Source: CAVUQH01 sp963774445 (GTDB lineage: Bacteria > Myxococcota_A > Polyangia > Haliangiales > Haliangiaceae). From it: a DNA stretch of 64,000 nt. Shown here in pieces: positions 19,071 to 27,124 of the stretch. The notes under the pieces are model-generated. The model saw only the letters and a list, made by a program, of their open reading frames with translations. It was not told the origin of the DNA and did not search any database. How positions within the stretch are numbered: position 1 is the first letter of the stretch; every line of letters starts with the position of its first letter. A program made the position numbers and the translations under genes. The stretch lies in the NCBI GenBank assembly GCA_963774445.1, contig CAVZFC010000019.1:1488001-1552000 (forward strand). Direction: 5' to 3'.

Positions 19071-19697
19071 ATGACGGACGAGATGCTGAAGGGCAGCGAG
19101 GCCCGCCTGTGGAGCCTGATCGAGCAACGCACGCGCATGGGCGCCGACACCGCCGCGATCGACGCGCGCATCTGGGAGCTTTTCGGCGAGGACTGGACGG
19201 TGGTCTTCACCGACCTGGCGGGCTTTTCTCGGCGCACCGAGAAGTTCGGCATCATCCACTTCCTCCAGCTGATCCACGAGCAGCACCGCCTGCTGTTGCC
19301 GGTGGTCGCCGACCGCGGCGGCTTCCTGGTCAAGAGCGAGGCCGACAGCTACATCCTCCTGTTCCGCAGCCCGCGCACCGCGCTGTCCTGCGCGGTGGAG
19401 ATGCAGCACGTCTGCCAGAAGCTCAACCAGCGACGCGTCGAAGAGGAGCAGATTCTGCTCTGTGTCGGCATGGGCCACGGCCGCATTCTTCGCGTCGGCG
19501 ACCACGAGGTCTGGGGCAAGGAGGTCAACGCCGCCAGCCGGCTGGGCGAGGACACCGCCCGCGCCGACGAGATCCTGGTCACCTCCGGCTTCCGCGACGC
19601 CGCCGGCGACGGCATCGACGGCATCGAGTTTCATCCGATCGACGTGAAGGTGCCCGGCTCACCGACCAACTATCGCGTCCTCTACCAACGGGCGTAG
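19071..19697 (+). CDS. Minimal class III adenylate/guanylate cyclase
   Basis: 208 aa containing only a helical N-terminus (about 40 residues) and one catalytic domain. FTDLAGFSRRTEKFG supplies metal-binding Asp48; VKSEADSYILLF supplies the substrate-selecting Lys88 and second metal Asp92; WGKEVNAASRLGED supplies Asn153 and Arg157. The active site therefore looks intact and Lys88 favours ATP. No membrane segment or sensory domain, so it would work as a soluble homodimer making cAMP. It may be regulated by protein partners rather than by a covalent sensor. The downstream SDR starts 9 bases after its stop. Confidence 0.85.
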   Translation: MTDEMLKGSEARLWSLIEQRTRMGADTAAIDARIWELFGEDWTVVFTDLAGFSRRTEKFGIIHFLQLIHEQHRLLLPVVADRGGFLVKSEADSYILLFRSPRTALSCAVEMQHVCQKLNQRRVEEEQILLCVGMGHGRILRVGDHEVWGKEVNAASRLGEDTARADEILVTSGFRDAAGDGIDGIEFHPIDVKVPGSPTNYRVLYQRA

Positions 19698-19706
19698 AGT
19701 GCGCCC

Positions 19707-20480
19707 ATGAACAGGCTCGAGGGAAAGCGCGCGATCGTCACCGGGGCGGCGCGCGGAATCGGGCGCGCCTGCGCCCGGGTGATGGCCCGCGAGGGCGCGG
19801 CGCTGCTCTTGGTCGATCGCGAGGCCGAGGTCGAGCAGGTCGCCGGCGAGCTGGGCGCGCTGTGGCTGACTGGCAGCGTCGCCGAAGAAGAGGTGGCGAC
19901 CTCGGCGGTCGCGCGCGCGGTCGCCGAGCTGGGCGGCCTCGACGCGGTGATCGCCAACGCCGGCGTCGTCGGCAAGGTGGCGCCGATCCTCGACCTCGAC
20001 GCGGCCGACTTTCGCGCGGTGCTCGACGTCAATCTGATCGGCGCGTTCCTGTTTCTCAAGCATGGCGCCCGGCACATGGTCGGCGCGGGCGGCGGCGCCG
20101 TCGTCTGTACCGCCAGCGTCGCCGGCTTGCGCGCCGGCGCCGGGCCCGCGCAGTACAGCGCCAGCAAGGCGGCGATCATCAGCCTGGTGCAAAACGCCGC
20201 CTTCCAGCTGGGCGGCAGCGGCGTGCGCATCAACGCCGTCTGCCCCGGCCTGATCGAGACCGAGATGACGCGACCGATCTTCGAAATGGCCCGCGGGGCC
20301 GGCAAAGAGCACAAGATCGGCCAGCTCAACCCGACGCGCCGTGCCGGTCAGCCGGACGAGATCGCCGAGGTGGTGGCGTTCCTCGCCAGCGACGCCGCCA
20401 GCTATGTCAACGGTCAGGCGATCGCTGTCGACGGCGGCTTGTCGGCGGCACACCCACACGTGCCCGGCCACATGATGTGA
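19707..20480 (+). CDS. Short-chain dehydrogenase/reductase (classical SDR)
   Basis: 257 aa. Cofactor motif TGAARGIG at residues 12-19, NAG (IANAGVVG), catalytic Ser in CTASVAGL and YSASK (Tyr/Lys), then the C-terminal PGLIETEMT and YVNGQAIAVDGG. All are standard for FabG/3-hydroxyacyl- or sugar/alcohol-dehydrogenase-type enzymes using NAD(P)H; Asp at the end of strand 2 (LLLVDREAE) favours NAD(H). It follows the cyclase by 9 bases and may be co-transcribed, although a TAGAGT immediately upstream could serve as its own promoter. Substrate unknown. Confidence 0.9.
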   Translation: MNRLEGKRAIVTGAARGIGRACARVMAREGAALLLVDREAEVEQVAGELGALWLTGSVAEEEVATSAVARAVAELGGLDAVIANAGVVGKVAPILDLDAADFRAVLDVNLIGAFLFLKHGARHMVGAGGGAVVCTASVAGLRAGAGPAQYSASKAAIISLVQNAAFQLGGSGVRINAVCPGLIETEMTRPIFEMARGAGKEHKIGQLNPTRRAGQPDEIAEVVAFLASDAASYVNGQAIAVDGGLSAAHPHVPGHMM

Positions 20481-20503
20481 CGCATCACCGCCCGAGGGGG
20501 TGA

Positions 20504-20509
20504 TATCGT
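20504..20509 (+). promoter_or_regulatory. Putative -10 element (TATCGT) before the four-TM protein
   Basis: TATCGT with spacer TGACTCG (7 bases) to the ATG at 20517; no Shine-Dalgarno. Confidence 0.5.
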
Positions 20510-20516
20510 TGACTCG

Positions 20517-21566
20517 ATGGGGGCGCAGGGGACCCGGCTGGGCACCGCGGCGGTGGCGGTGGTGCTGGTGCTGGTGGGCGTACTGACCAAGCACTGGTGC
20601 GTCGCATCGGTGAGCGGGTTGGGCGCGGCCGGCAGCCCGGCGGCCTATTTCGGTCTGCGTGCCGTGTCGCAGTGCATGGGTGGCGTCTGTGTCTCGGTCG
20701 ACTACGGCGGTCTGCCGGCGGCCGGCCTCGGCGCGGCGTTCAAGGTCTTCGCCTCGGTCGCCTTCTTCGCCGGTATCGCCGGCGCGATTCTGTTGGCCGC
20801 CGGTGTGGCCCTGCGCGAGCTCCAGTCGATCGACAACGTCGCCTCGGGTGCCAGCCTGCTGCTCGGCCTCACCGCCATCGCCAGCATCGCCGCGGTCGTC
20901 ACCTTCCCCGGTCAGCCCTCGGCGATCCCTGGCCTCGAGATCCACACCTCGACCGGCTTCAGCTTCTACCTCACCCTGGTCGGCGCGATCCTCGGCGCCG
21001 TCGCCGGCCGCCTGCCCGTGGGGGCTGGTTGGGAGGGCCGAACCTACGTCCCCGTTCGCCTCGCGGGCGCCAACGCGGGCCCGGACGCAAGCGCCCATCC
21101 CACGCCCGCGCCCGCATCCGCCCGCACGCCGTCCCCGTCCAGCAGCGGCCTCCGCTTCGTCGCCCGCTCGATCGAAATCTCCAGCGTCGGCATGACCGCC
21201 ATCCTCGAGGACAGCGGCCAGGTCGACCTCCTCTGGTCGCAAGTCGGCCGGGTCATCGCCCGCCGCCCGCCGCCGGATCCGCCCTACGCCAAGGGGCTCT
21301 TCGTCGACATCGTCCCCGCCGCGTCCGGATCCCGGCCGATCCGCATCGTGTCGACCACGCGCGCCAACTGGGCCGATCTCCCCGGCGGCGCTGCCGTCAG
21401 GTCGCAGGACAACCTGCGCGCGCTGGGCGTCCTGATCGAGGACCACCGCCGGGGCGCCATCGAGCCCAACTCCGCCGGGTTCTTTCGGCAGAATCAGCGC
21501 GCGCCCGCGTTTCCGGCACCACGCCAGCTGGCCGAGTACGACGCCCAGTACGGCGATCTCGGCTGA
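20517..21566 (+). CDS. Four-TM membrane protein with cytoplasmic C-terminal domain
   Basis: 349 aa. Four hydrophobic helices are seen near residues 8-25, 75-100, 110-130 and 145-165. A short periplasmic loop with two Cys (SQCMGGVCVS) sits between the first two. A Pro/Ala/Ser-rich linker (about 185-205) leads to a soluble domain of about 110 residues (FVARSIEISSVGMTAILEDSGQVDLLWSQVG...) that looks like a PH-like or bPH domain found in other myxobacterial membrane proteins. I do not recognise a named family. The 110 bases up to the histidine kinase hold no obvious feature. Confidence 0.75.
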   Translation: MGAQGTRLGTAAVAVVLVLVGVLTKHWCVASVSGLGAAGSPAAYFGLRAVSQCMGGVCVSVDYGGLPAAGLGAAFKVFASVAFFAGIAGAILLAAGVALRELQSIDNVASGASLLLGLTAIASIAAVVTFPGQPSAIPGLEIHTSTGFSFYLTLVGAILGAVAGRLPVGAGWEGRTYVPVRLAGANAGPDASAHPTPAPASARTPSPSSSGLRFVARSIEISSVGMTAILEDSGQVDLLWSQVGRVIARRPPPDPPYAKGLFVDIVPAASGSRPIRIVSTTRANWADLPGGAAVRSQDNLRALGVLIEDHRRGAIEPNSAGFFRQNQRAPAFPAPRQLAEYDAQYGDLG

Positions 21567-21676
21567 CTCCGCTACTCCCGCGGTGTGCCAGAAGACACCT
21601 TTTGCGGATCCTGTTCCGTTCCGGATCGGTTACAGTAGTGTGTGATTCTTGTGGCAATACTGGAATCAGACATCGC

Positions 21677-22480
21677 ATGAAGCGCGCCTTGATCATCGCC
21701 GAGGACGCCGAGCACGCTGACGAGCTGCGCCGCCTGCTCGAGGAGCACGACACCGGCGAGGTGATCGTCCAGGTCGACCCGACCAACGATATCGGCACAC
21801 ACGAGAGCCTCCACCGCCTGGCGGCGCTGGGCACCCTGGCTGCAAGCGCTGCACACGAGGCCAACAACCTGCTCACCTACGTCTCGGTTTCGCTCGACCG
21901 TCTCGCCCGTGGCGACGCCGGGAGCCGCGCACCCAAGCTGCTGGCCGGTGCCCGCGACTGTTGCCAGCGGATGCAGGGACTGCTCCGCGGCATGACCGGC
22001 TTCGCCCGTCCCGGCGCGCGCGAGCAGGCGCTGGTCCGCATCGACGAGATCATCGACGAGGCGGTCAGCCTGGTTCGCGCCGAGATCGAGGGCCAGGCTG
22101 AGCTGGTGGTCGACCGCGAGCCCGATCTGCCGATTCTCCGGGCCAGCCCGGCCAAGCTCGGCCAGGTGTTCGTGAATCTGCTCATCAACGCCGTGCAGGC
22201 GCTCGACCCGGCCGCCGCTGGCGCGCGCGTCAGCGTGCGCGTGACCCGCGACGAGTCCGGGGTCCGCGTCAACGTCGAGGACACCGGCGCCGGGATCGCG
22301 CCGGCCGACCTGAGCCGCGTCTTCGAGGCCTTCTACACCACCAAGCCCGAAGGGGTTGGCACCGGGCTCGGCCTGTTCCTGTCGCGCTCCATCGTCCGCG
22401 AGCACGGCGGCGACATTCGCATCACCAGCGAGCCGGGATGCGGCACCACGGTCAGCGTCCGCCTCCCCTCCGCGCGGTAA
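21677..22480 (+). CDS. Soluble histidine kinase
   Basis: 267 aa, short for a sensor kinase and lacking transmembrane helices. The first 30 residues (RALIIAEDAEHADELRRLLEEH) resemble the start of a receiver domain but then stop. The HisKA part is LAASAAHEANNLLTYV with phospho-acceptor His60. The ATPase domain has the N box NLLINAVQALD, G1 DTGAGIAP, the F box and G2 GTGLGLFLSRSIV. It would autophosphorylate in response to a cytoplasmic cue or partner. No response regulator is adjacent, but an HPt protein lies two genes downstream. The start is ATG 21677; no Shine-Dalgarno is evident. Confidence 0.88.
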   Translation: MKRALIIAEDAEHADELRRLLEEHDTGEVIVQVDPTNDIGTHESLHRLAALGTLAASAAHEANNLLTYVSVSLDRLARGDAGSRAPKLLAGARDCCQRMQGLLRGMTGFARPGAREQALVRIDEIIDEAVSLVRAEIEGQAELVVDREPDLPILRASPAKLGQVFVNLLINAVQALDPAAAGARVSVRVTRDESGVRVNVEDTGAGIAPADLSRVFEAFYTTKPEGVGTGLGLFLSRSIVREHGGDIRITSEPGCGTTVSVRLPSAR

Positions 22481-22489
22481 TATCGTCGT

Positions 22490-23401
22490 GTGAGCGACCA
22501 GGCGAATGCGCGGTCCGCCGAGTTGGAGCGCGGGCGGGCGGTGACGCGCGTCCTTTGGATCACCCTGGTGCTCAACCTGGTGGTCGCGCTGGCCAAGGGG
22601 ATCTTCGGCCTGGCGACCGGGGCGCTGGCGATCACCACCGACGCGATGCACTCGATGGTCAACGCCACGGCCAACATCATCGCGTTGTTCGCCGCCCACG
22701 TGGCGTCAACGCCACCGGACTCGACCCACCCATACGGGCATCGCAAGTTCGAGATCGTCGCGGCCGCGGCGATCGGCGTCGGCGTCGGCGCAGCGGCCAT
22801 CCGCTTCGCCTGGGACGCCGGAGAGGCGCTGCTCCACGGCCGCCCGGTGCTGCACACCTCGGGACTGGGCTTCGCCGTGATCTTGTCGACCTGGGTGATC
22901 AACGCCTTCGTCGCCACCTACGAGGCGCGGCGCGGGCGTCAGCTCGAGAGCCCGCTGCTGTTGGCCGACGCCTCGCACACCGCGTCCGACGTGGTCGTCA
23001 CGGGCGCGGTGCTGGTGAGCTACACCGCGGCGGCCTACGGTGTGACCTGGGCCGACCCGGTGGGCGCGCTGGTCGTCGTGGTGATCATCGCGCGGGTGGC
23101 GTGGAAGGTGCTGTCGAGCAACCTGTCGATCCTGGTCGACCGGGCCGTGGTCGACCCCGAGCAGGTGTGCCGGATCGCCAGCGCCGTGCCCGGCGTCCTC
23201 GACTGCCATCGGGTGCGTTCGCGCGGGAGCGGCGGCGCGGTGCACGTCGATCTGCACATCCAGGTCGACGGCGAAATGCCGCTGCGCGACGCCCACGATC
23301 TGGCCCACCAGGTGGAGGCTCAGCTGCGCGCCGAGATGCCGACGATCGTCGACGTCACCGTGCACGTCGAGCCGGACGATGACGATCCGGAGAGCTTGTG
23401 A
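22490..23401 (+). CDS. Cation diffusion facilitator (CDF) transporter
   Basis: 303 aa with six hydrophobic helices and a cytoplasmic C-terminal domain. Zinc-site signatures are ITTDAMHSMVN in helix 2 and LADASHTASDVVVTG in helix 5, and the C-terminal domain carries metal-binding His residues (AVHVDLHIQVDG and DAHDLAHQVEA). The family exports Zn, Fe, Mn, Co or Cd from the cytoplasm by H+ antiport; metal preference is not decidable here (FieF/YiiP-like by layout). The GTG start follows the kinase by nine bases and TAATAT lies six bases before it, so it may be both co-transcribed and separately transcribed. Confidence 0.92.
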   Translation: MSDQANARSAELERGRAVTRVLWITLVLNLVVALAKGIFGLATGALAITTDAMHSMVNATANIIALFAAHVASTPPDSTHPYGHRKFEIVAAAAIGVGVGAAAIRFAWDAGEALLHGRPVLHTSGLGFAVILSTWVINAFVATYEARRGRQLESPLLLADASHTASDVVVTGAVLVSYTAAAYGVTWADPVGALVVVVIIARVAWKVLSSNLSILVDRAVVDPEQVCRIASAVPGVLDCHRVRSRGSGGAVHVDLHIQVDGEMPLRDAHDLAHQVEAQLRAEMPTIVDVTVHVEPDDDDPESL

Positions 23402-23551
23402 CCCGCGCGCTCCGTCGCGCGGCGCCAGCGGTACCGGGGCCTTGGTTCGGCAGCACGGGCCGGGTACCGGAAGAGCCCCCTCACCGGTCAGACGGGTCAA
23501 ACCCAGCATTTTGAGCTACGCTTTGCGGTAGAAGGGGCACCGGGGGGCGAC

Positions 23552-23920
23552 GTGAGCGAACCGCTGATGGGGCAGGACGGACCAGTCGACGACGATGCGA
23601 TCCAGGCGCTGCGCGAGCTCGATCGACCGGGCGAACGGAGCTTTCTGGCCGAGATGGTCCAGATCTTCTTCGAGGACAGCCCTCCGCGGTTGGCCAGCCT
23701 TCGGTCGGCCCTGGCTCGGGGCGACGCTGCCGAGGTGACCGAGACCGCCCACGCGCTCAAAGGCTCGTGCACCAACTTCGGCGCGCAGACCCTGGAGGCG
23801 CTGTGCAAATCGCTCGAGGCGGCCGGGAGGTCGGGCGTGCTCGAGGGCGCCGACGCCTTGCTCGAGGAGCTGTTCGCCGAGTACGCGCGCGTGCAGGCGG
23901 CGCTGTCTCGTTACCTGTAA
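23552..23920 (+). CDS. Orphan HPt phosphotransfer protein
   Basis: 122 aa, all-helical, essentially a single Hpt domain. The phosphorylated motif is TAHALKGSCTNFG, with His67 and the diagnostic K-G-S. It would shuttle phosphate between response-regulator receiver domains. The kinase at 21677 lacks its own receiver, so any relay must use receivers outside the window. The gene is preceded by about 150 bases and a GTG start (23552) near GGGGGG. A COQ4-like gene begins three bases after its stop. Confidence 0.85.
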   Translation: MSEPLMGQDGPVDDDAIQALRELDRPGERSFLAEMVQIFFEDSPPRLASLRSALARGDAAEVTETAHALKGSCTNFGAQTLEALCKSLEAAGRSGVLEGADALLEELFAEYARVQAALSRYL

Positions 23921-23923
23921 AGT

Positions 23924-24601
23924 GTGCTGGTGAGCACCGCCCGTGACACGTACCTCGTGCTGCGCGCCACCGCGCGGGTCCTGGCCGACTCCGAGCAGAC
24001 CGCCGAGATCCACCGGGTCGAGGAGCTGACCGGACGGCGCGCCTATCGCCGCCTGCTCGACCAGGGCGGCAGCGATCCGGCCCTGCGCGCGATCCTGGCC
24101 GAACGACCGGAGCTGTCACCCGAAGAGGTCGACTACGACGCGCTCAGGGCGCTGCCCGCGAGCTCGCTGGGCGGCGCCTACGTCCGGCACCTCGACGACA
24201 ACGGCCTGACCGCGGTGTCGCAAGCGGCGCACACCCGACACATCGACGATCCCGATATGGCCTACCTGATGCGCCGCTTTCGCCAGACCCACGACGTCTG
24301 GCACGCGCTGCTGCAGCTGGGCACGACCGGACACGAAGAGGTGATCATCCACGCCTTCAGCTGGGGGCAGCTGCGCCTGCCGGTCTCGGCGATGGTGGTC
24401 TTCTTCGGCGCCATCAAGCACATCGTGCTCGAGCGGCGGTGGGGGGCGCTGCGCCATGGGCTGCGCGAGGCCTACGAGATCGGCCGCGACGCGGCGCCGC
24501 TCTTGCCGGTGCACTGGGAGCGGTACTGGGAAGAGCCGGTCGACTCGATTCGCGCCCGCTACGGCGTGCGGCCGTGCAGTCGAGCCTGGGTCAACGGCTA
24601 G
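23924..24601 (+). CDS. COQ4-like protein
   Basis: 225 aa with the metal-binding signature of the COQ4 family, H-D-x-x-H followed by Glu (HDVWH at residues 123-127, Glu138/139 in TTGHEEV). COQ4 organises the ubiquinone-biosynthesis complex in eukaryotes and has been linked to oxidative decarboxylation of the quinone ring. Bacterial relatives are common but their role is less clear. The C-terminus (LLPVHWERYWEEPVDSIRARYGV) fits the family. No other ubiquinone genes are near. Two GTG starts are possible (23924 or 23930). It follows the HPt gene by three bases, so the two are co-transcribed, which is an unusual pairing. Confidence 0.85.
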   Translation: MLVSTARDTYLVLRATARVLADSEQTAEIHRVEELTGRRAYRRLLDQGGSDPALRAILAERPELSPEEVDYDALRALPASSLGGAYVRHLDDNGLTAVSQAAHTRHIDDPDMAYLMRRFRQTHDVWHALLQLGTTGHEEVIIHAFSWGQLRLPVSAMVVFFGAIKHIVLERRWGALRHGLREAYEIGRDAAPLLPVHWERYWEEPVDSIRARYGVRPCSRAWVNG

Positions 24602-24694
24602 AAGGGCGCAACGGTTAGACGCAGTGCGGCGTACGCGAACCGTGCGCGGGGCCGATGGGGCCACGCAACTCCTTCGCGGTGCCGGGGCTACTGC

Positions 24695-24868
24695 TCATCC
24701 GGTGACGAGACGGTCGTGGATGGCCCGCAGGAGCTGCTTCTTCTGCTTGAGCTGGTCGCGGAAATCCTTCTTGTCGGTATTGCCGATTTCTCCGCGCAGC
24801 TCGGACAGATAGATCTGCAGCGCCTCGGTCAGCGCTTCCGTCTCCTGGCTGGATAGGTCGAGTGTCAT
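24695..24868 (-). CDS. Conserved small helical protein (57 aa)
   Basis: The peptide MTLDLSSQETEALTEALQIY then LSELRGEIGNTDKKDFRDQL is a charged helical hairpin, ending AIHDRLVTG. Similar 55-80-aa proteins occur widely in Proteobacteria without a known function. The ATG at 24868 is preferred: an excellent sigma-54-like promoter lies 12 bases upstream. Downstream of the gene, the 93 bases to the COQ4-like gene hold nothing I recognise. Confidence 0.65.
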   Translation of the reverse strand: MTLDLSSQETEALTEALQIYLSELRGEIGNTDKKDFRDQLKQKKQLLRAIHDRLVTG

Positions 24869-24880
24869 GGCTTTCGGTGG

Positions 24881-24896
24881 AGCAATCGATGTGCCA
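24881..24896 (-). promoter_or_regulatory. Sigma-54 (-24/-12) promoter-like site TGGCAC-N5-TTGCT
   Basis: Reading leftward: TGGCACATCGATTGCT. GG and GC are separated by 10 bases, which is the exact sigma-54 spacing, and both halves match the consensus (TGGCAC, TTGCT). Transcription would start near 24870, about two bases from the ATG of the 57-aa protein. No enhancer-binding regulator gene is visible nearby. The divergent acyl-CoA ligase starts 52 bases away. Confidence 0.6.
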
Positions 24897-24947
24897 GCCG
24901 CGCGGGGGGTGGCGTATGCTCTCGGCGACGCAAAAAGGGGAAATCGG

Positions 24948-26480
24948 ATGAGCTTGAATCTCGCCACGCTGCTTCGCGAAAACGCCACCGCCCGGGCGGC
25001 CAAGCCCGCGGTCATCATCAACGACATCACGCTGGATTACGCGACCGTCAACGCCATGGCCCGGGGCTTCGCCGGCGGCCTGGCAACGCTGGGGATCAAG
25101 CCCGGCCAGCACGTGGCGTTGATGCTGCCCAACGTGCCGCAGTTCACCATCGCGTACTTCGGCGCCCACTACGCCGGCAACCCGGTGGTACCGCTCAACG
25201 TGCTGCTCATGGCCGACGAGGTCGACTACCACCTGAGCGACTCGGACGCGGTGGCGCTGGTGGTGTGGGAAGGGTTCCTCGAGCAGGCGCGGGCCGGCTT
25301 CGCCCGTTCCGAGAGCTGCAAGCATCTGATCGTGGTCAAGGCCGACCGCACCGACATGACCGCGGCCGACGGCGAGCACAACCTGACGGCGCTGATCGGC
25401 GGCGCCGATCCAGTGCGCGAAGTGGCGCCGACCAACCCCGACGACACCGCGGTGATCCTGTACACGTCGGGCACCACGGGGCGGCCGAAGGGGGCCGAGC
25501 TGACCCACTTCAACCTGTTCTACAACGCCCAGTACATGGCCGGGCTCGAGCTGCCGTTTCCGGTGGAAGAGTCAGTCGTGCTGTGCGTGCTGCCGCTGTT
25601 CCACAGCTTCGGCCAGACCGTGCTGCAGAACTCGATCCTCTTTGCCGGCGGCAGCCTGGTGCTGATGCCGCGCTTCGAGCCGGCGGCGGCGGCGCAGCTG
25701 ATCGAGAAGCACGGCGTGAACTTCTTCGCCGGCGTGCCGACGATGTACTTCGCGCTGCTCCATCACCCCGAGGTCAAGGACGACGCCCTGGCGACGCTCC
25801 AGCACTGCGTCTCGGGTGGCGCGGCGATGCCGGTCGAGGTGATGAACGCGTTCGACCAGCGCTTCGGCGTCAACATCCTCGAGGGCTATGGCCTGTCCGA
25901 GACCTCGCCGGTGGCCAGCTTCAACCGGCTGGACCGGCCGAAGAAACCGGGCAGCATCGGCCTGCCGATCTGGGGTGTCGAGTTCATGTTGATCGATGCC
26001 GACGGCAACCGCGTCACCGAGCTGGGCACGCCGGGCGAGATCTGCATCAAGGGCCACAACGTGATGAAGTCCTACTACAAGCGGCCTGAGGCGACGGCGG
26101 AGTCGATCGTCAACGGCTGGTTCCGCACGGGCGACATCGGCATCGTCAACGAGGACGGCTTCTACAGCATCGTCAACCGCAAGAAGGACATGATCCTTCG
26201 CGGCGGCTACAACGTCTACCCGCGCGAGATCGAGGAGGTGCTCTACGCCCACCCGGCCATCGCCGAGGCGGCAGTAATCGGCGTGCCCGACGACAAGTTG
26301 GGCGAAGAGGTCAAGGCGGTGATCGCCCTCAAGCCGGGGCAGAGCGCGACCGCCGCCGACGTGATCGCCTACTGCAAGCAGCACCTGGCGGCGTACAAGT
26401 ACCCGCGCACGGTCAACATCATCGCCGAGCTACCCAAGGGCCCGACCGGTAAGATCCTCAAGCGCGCACTGCGCAAGTAG
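24948..26480 (+). CDS. Acyl-CoA synthetase/ligase (AMP-forming)
   Basis: 510 aa, an ANL-superfamily enzyme that activates a fatty or other carboxylic acid as acyl-AMP and transfers it to CoA. Motifs: P-loop YTSGTTGRPKGAELTH near residues 165-180, GYGLSETSPV (adenine site) near 310, GWFRTGDIG near 385, and NRKKDMILRGGYNVYPREIEE at the hinge with the catalytic Lys in the final PKGPTGKILKRALR. Soluble and without signal peptide. Chain-length preference cannot be read. The ATG is set by AAAAGGGGAAA a few bases upstream. Four bases separate its stop from the pyrophosphatase, convergent on the other strand; pyrophosphate is this ligase's by-product. Confidence 0.92.
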   Translation: MSLNLATLLRENATARAAKPAVIINDITLDYATVNAMARGFAGGLATLGIKPGQHVALMLPNVPQFTIAYFGAHYAGNPVVPLNVLLMADEVDYHLSDSDAVALVVWEGFLEQARAGFARSESCKHLIVVKADRTDMTAADGEHNLTALIGGADPVREVAPTNPDDTAVILYTSGTTGRPKGAELTHFNLFYNAQYMAGLELPFPVEESVVLCVLPLFHSFGQTVLQNSILFAGGSLVLMPRFEPAAAAQLIEKHGVNFFAGVPTMYFALLHHPEVKDDALATLQHCVSGGAAMPVEVMNAFDQRFGVNILEGYGLSETSPVASFNRLDRPKKPGSIGLPIWGVEFMLIDADGNRVTELGTPGEICIKGHNVMKSYYKRPEATAESIVNGWFRTGDIGIVNEDGFYSIVNRKKDMILRGGYNVYPREIEEVLYAHPAIAEAAVIGVPDDKLGEEVKAVIALKPGQSATAADVIAYCKQHLAAYKYPRTVNIIAELPKGPTGKILKRALRK

Positions 26481-26484
26481 GCGG

Positions 26485-27036
26485 CTACTTCCAGCCGCGC
26501 AGTGTTTGCTCTTCGCTGCGGTAGAGCTCGAACGCGGTCAACACGGCGGCCAGGGCGCGGTCGGCGCCGAGCATGTCTTCGACGATCACTTCCTTGTGCT
26601 CGAGCACCTTGTAGTCCTGGAAGAAGCGCTTGATCTCGGTGATCGCGTGCTTCGGCAGCTGGCTGATGTCGGTGTATTCGTTGAACGCCGGGTCGTGCAC
26701 GTGGACCGCGATGATCTTGGTGTCCTCGCGGCCCTCGTCGGCCATGCCCATCACGCCGACGGCGCGGGCGCGCATGATCGCCAGCGGCGCGACCGGCTCG
26801 TTGCCCAGGACCAGGACATCCAGTGGATCCCCGTCGGGGCAGTACGAGCGGGGGAGGAATCCGTAGTTGGCCGGATAGTGCACCGAGCTATAGAGGATTC
26901 GGTCAACCCGCAGCAACCCGGTCGGCTTGTCGAGCTCGTATTTCACCTTGGATCCCTTGGGGATCTCGATGACCACGTTGAAGCCCTCGTGTGCCGTGTC
27001 AGGGTGGTTCGGCAGATCGTGCCAGGGGTGGCTCAT
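26485..27036 (-). CDS. ppa: Inorganic pyrophosphatase, family I
   Basis: 183 aa. The family-I signature DGDPLDVLVLG (D-x-D-P-x-D) is present, along with YPANYGFLP, EIPKGSKVKYELDK and a C-terminal ERF/KRF-type helix (AITEIKRFFQDYKVLE). It hydrolyses PPi to two phosphates in the cytoplasm using Mg2+ and drives biosynthetic reactions such as acyl-CoA and nucleotide-sugar formation. The start at 27036 (MSHPW) is preferred over an ATG 15 codons upstream because TATCCT lies seven bases before it and similar enzymes begin there. Confidence 0.95.
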   Translation of the reverse strand: MSHPWHDLPNHPDTAHEGFNVVIEIPKGSKVKYELDKPTGLLRVDRILYSSVHYPANYGFLPRSYCPDGDPLDVLVLGNEPVAPLAIMRARAVGVMGMADEGREDTKIIAVHVHDPAFNEYTDISQLPKHAITEIKRFFQDYKVLEHKEVIVEDMLGADRALAAVLTAFELYRSEEQTLRGWK

Positions 27037-27043
27037 GTCACGC

Positions 27044-27049
27044 AGGATA
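27044..27049 (-). promoter_or_regulatory. Putative -10 element (TATCCT) before ppa
   Basis: Seven-base spacer GCGTGAC to the ATG at 27036; no Shine-Dalgarno. Confidence 0.5.
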
Positions 27050-27112
27050 CACGACTGCCAGCAAATGCCGACCCGCGCCATTTCGATGGCCCGCGATCAG
27101 TCCGGGTCGCGT

Positions 27113-27118
27113 TACCCT
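27113..27118 (+). promoter_or_regulatory. Putative -10 element (TACCCT) before the serine protease
   Basis: Six-base spacer CGACCG to the GTG at 27125; no Shine-Dalgarno. Confidence 0.45.
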
Positions 27119-27124
27119 CGACCG

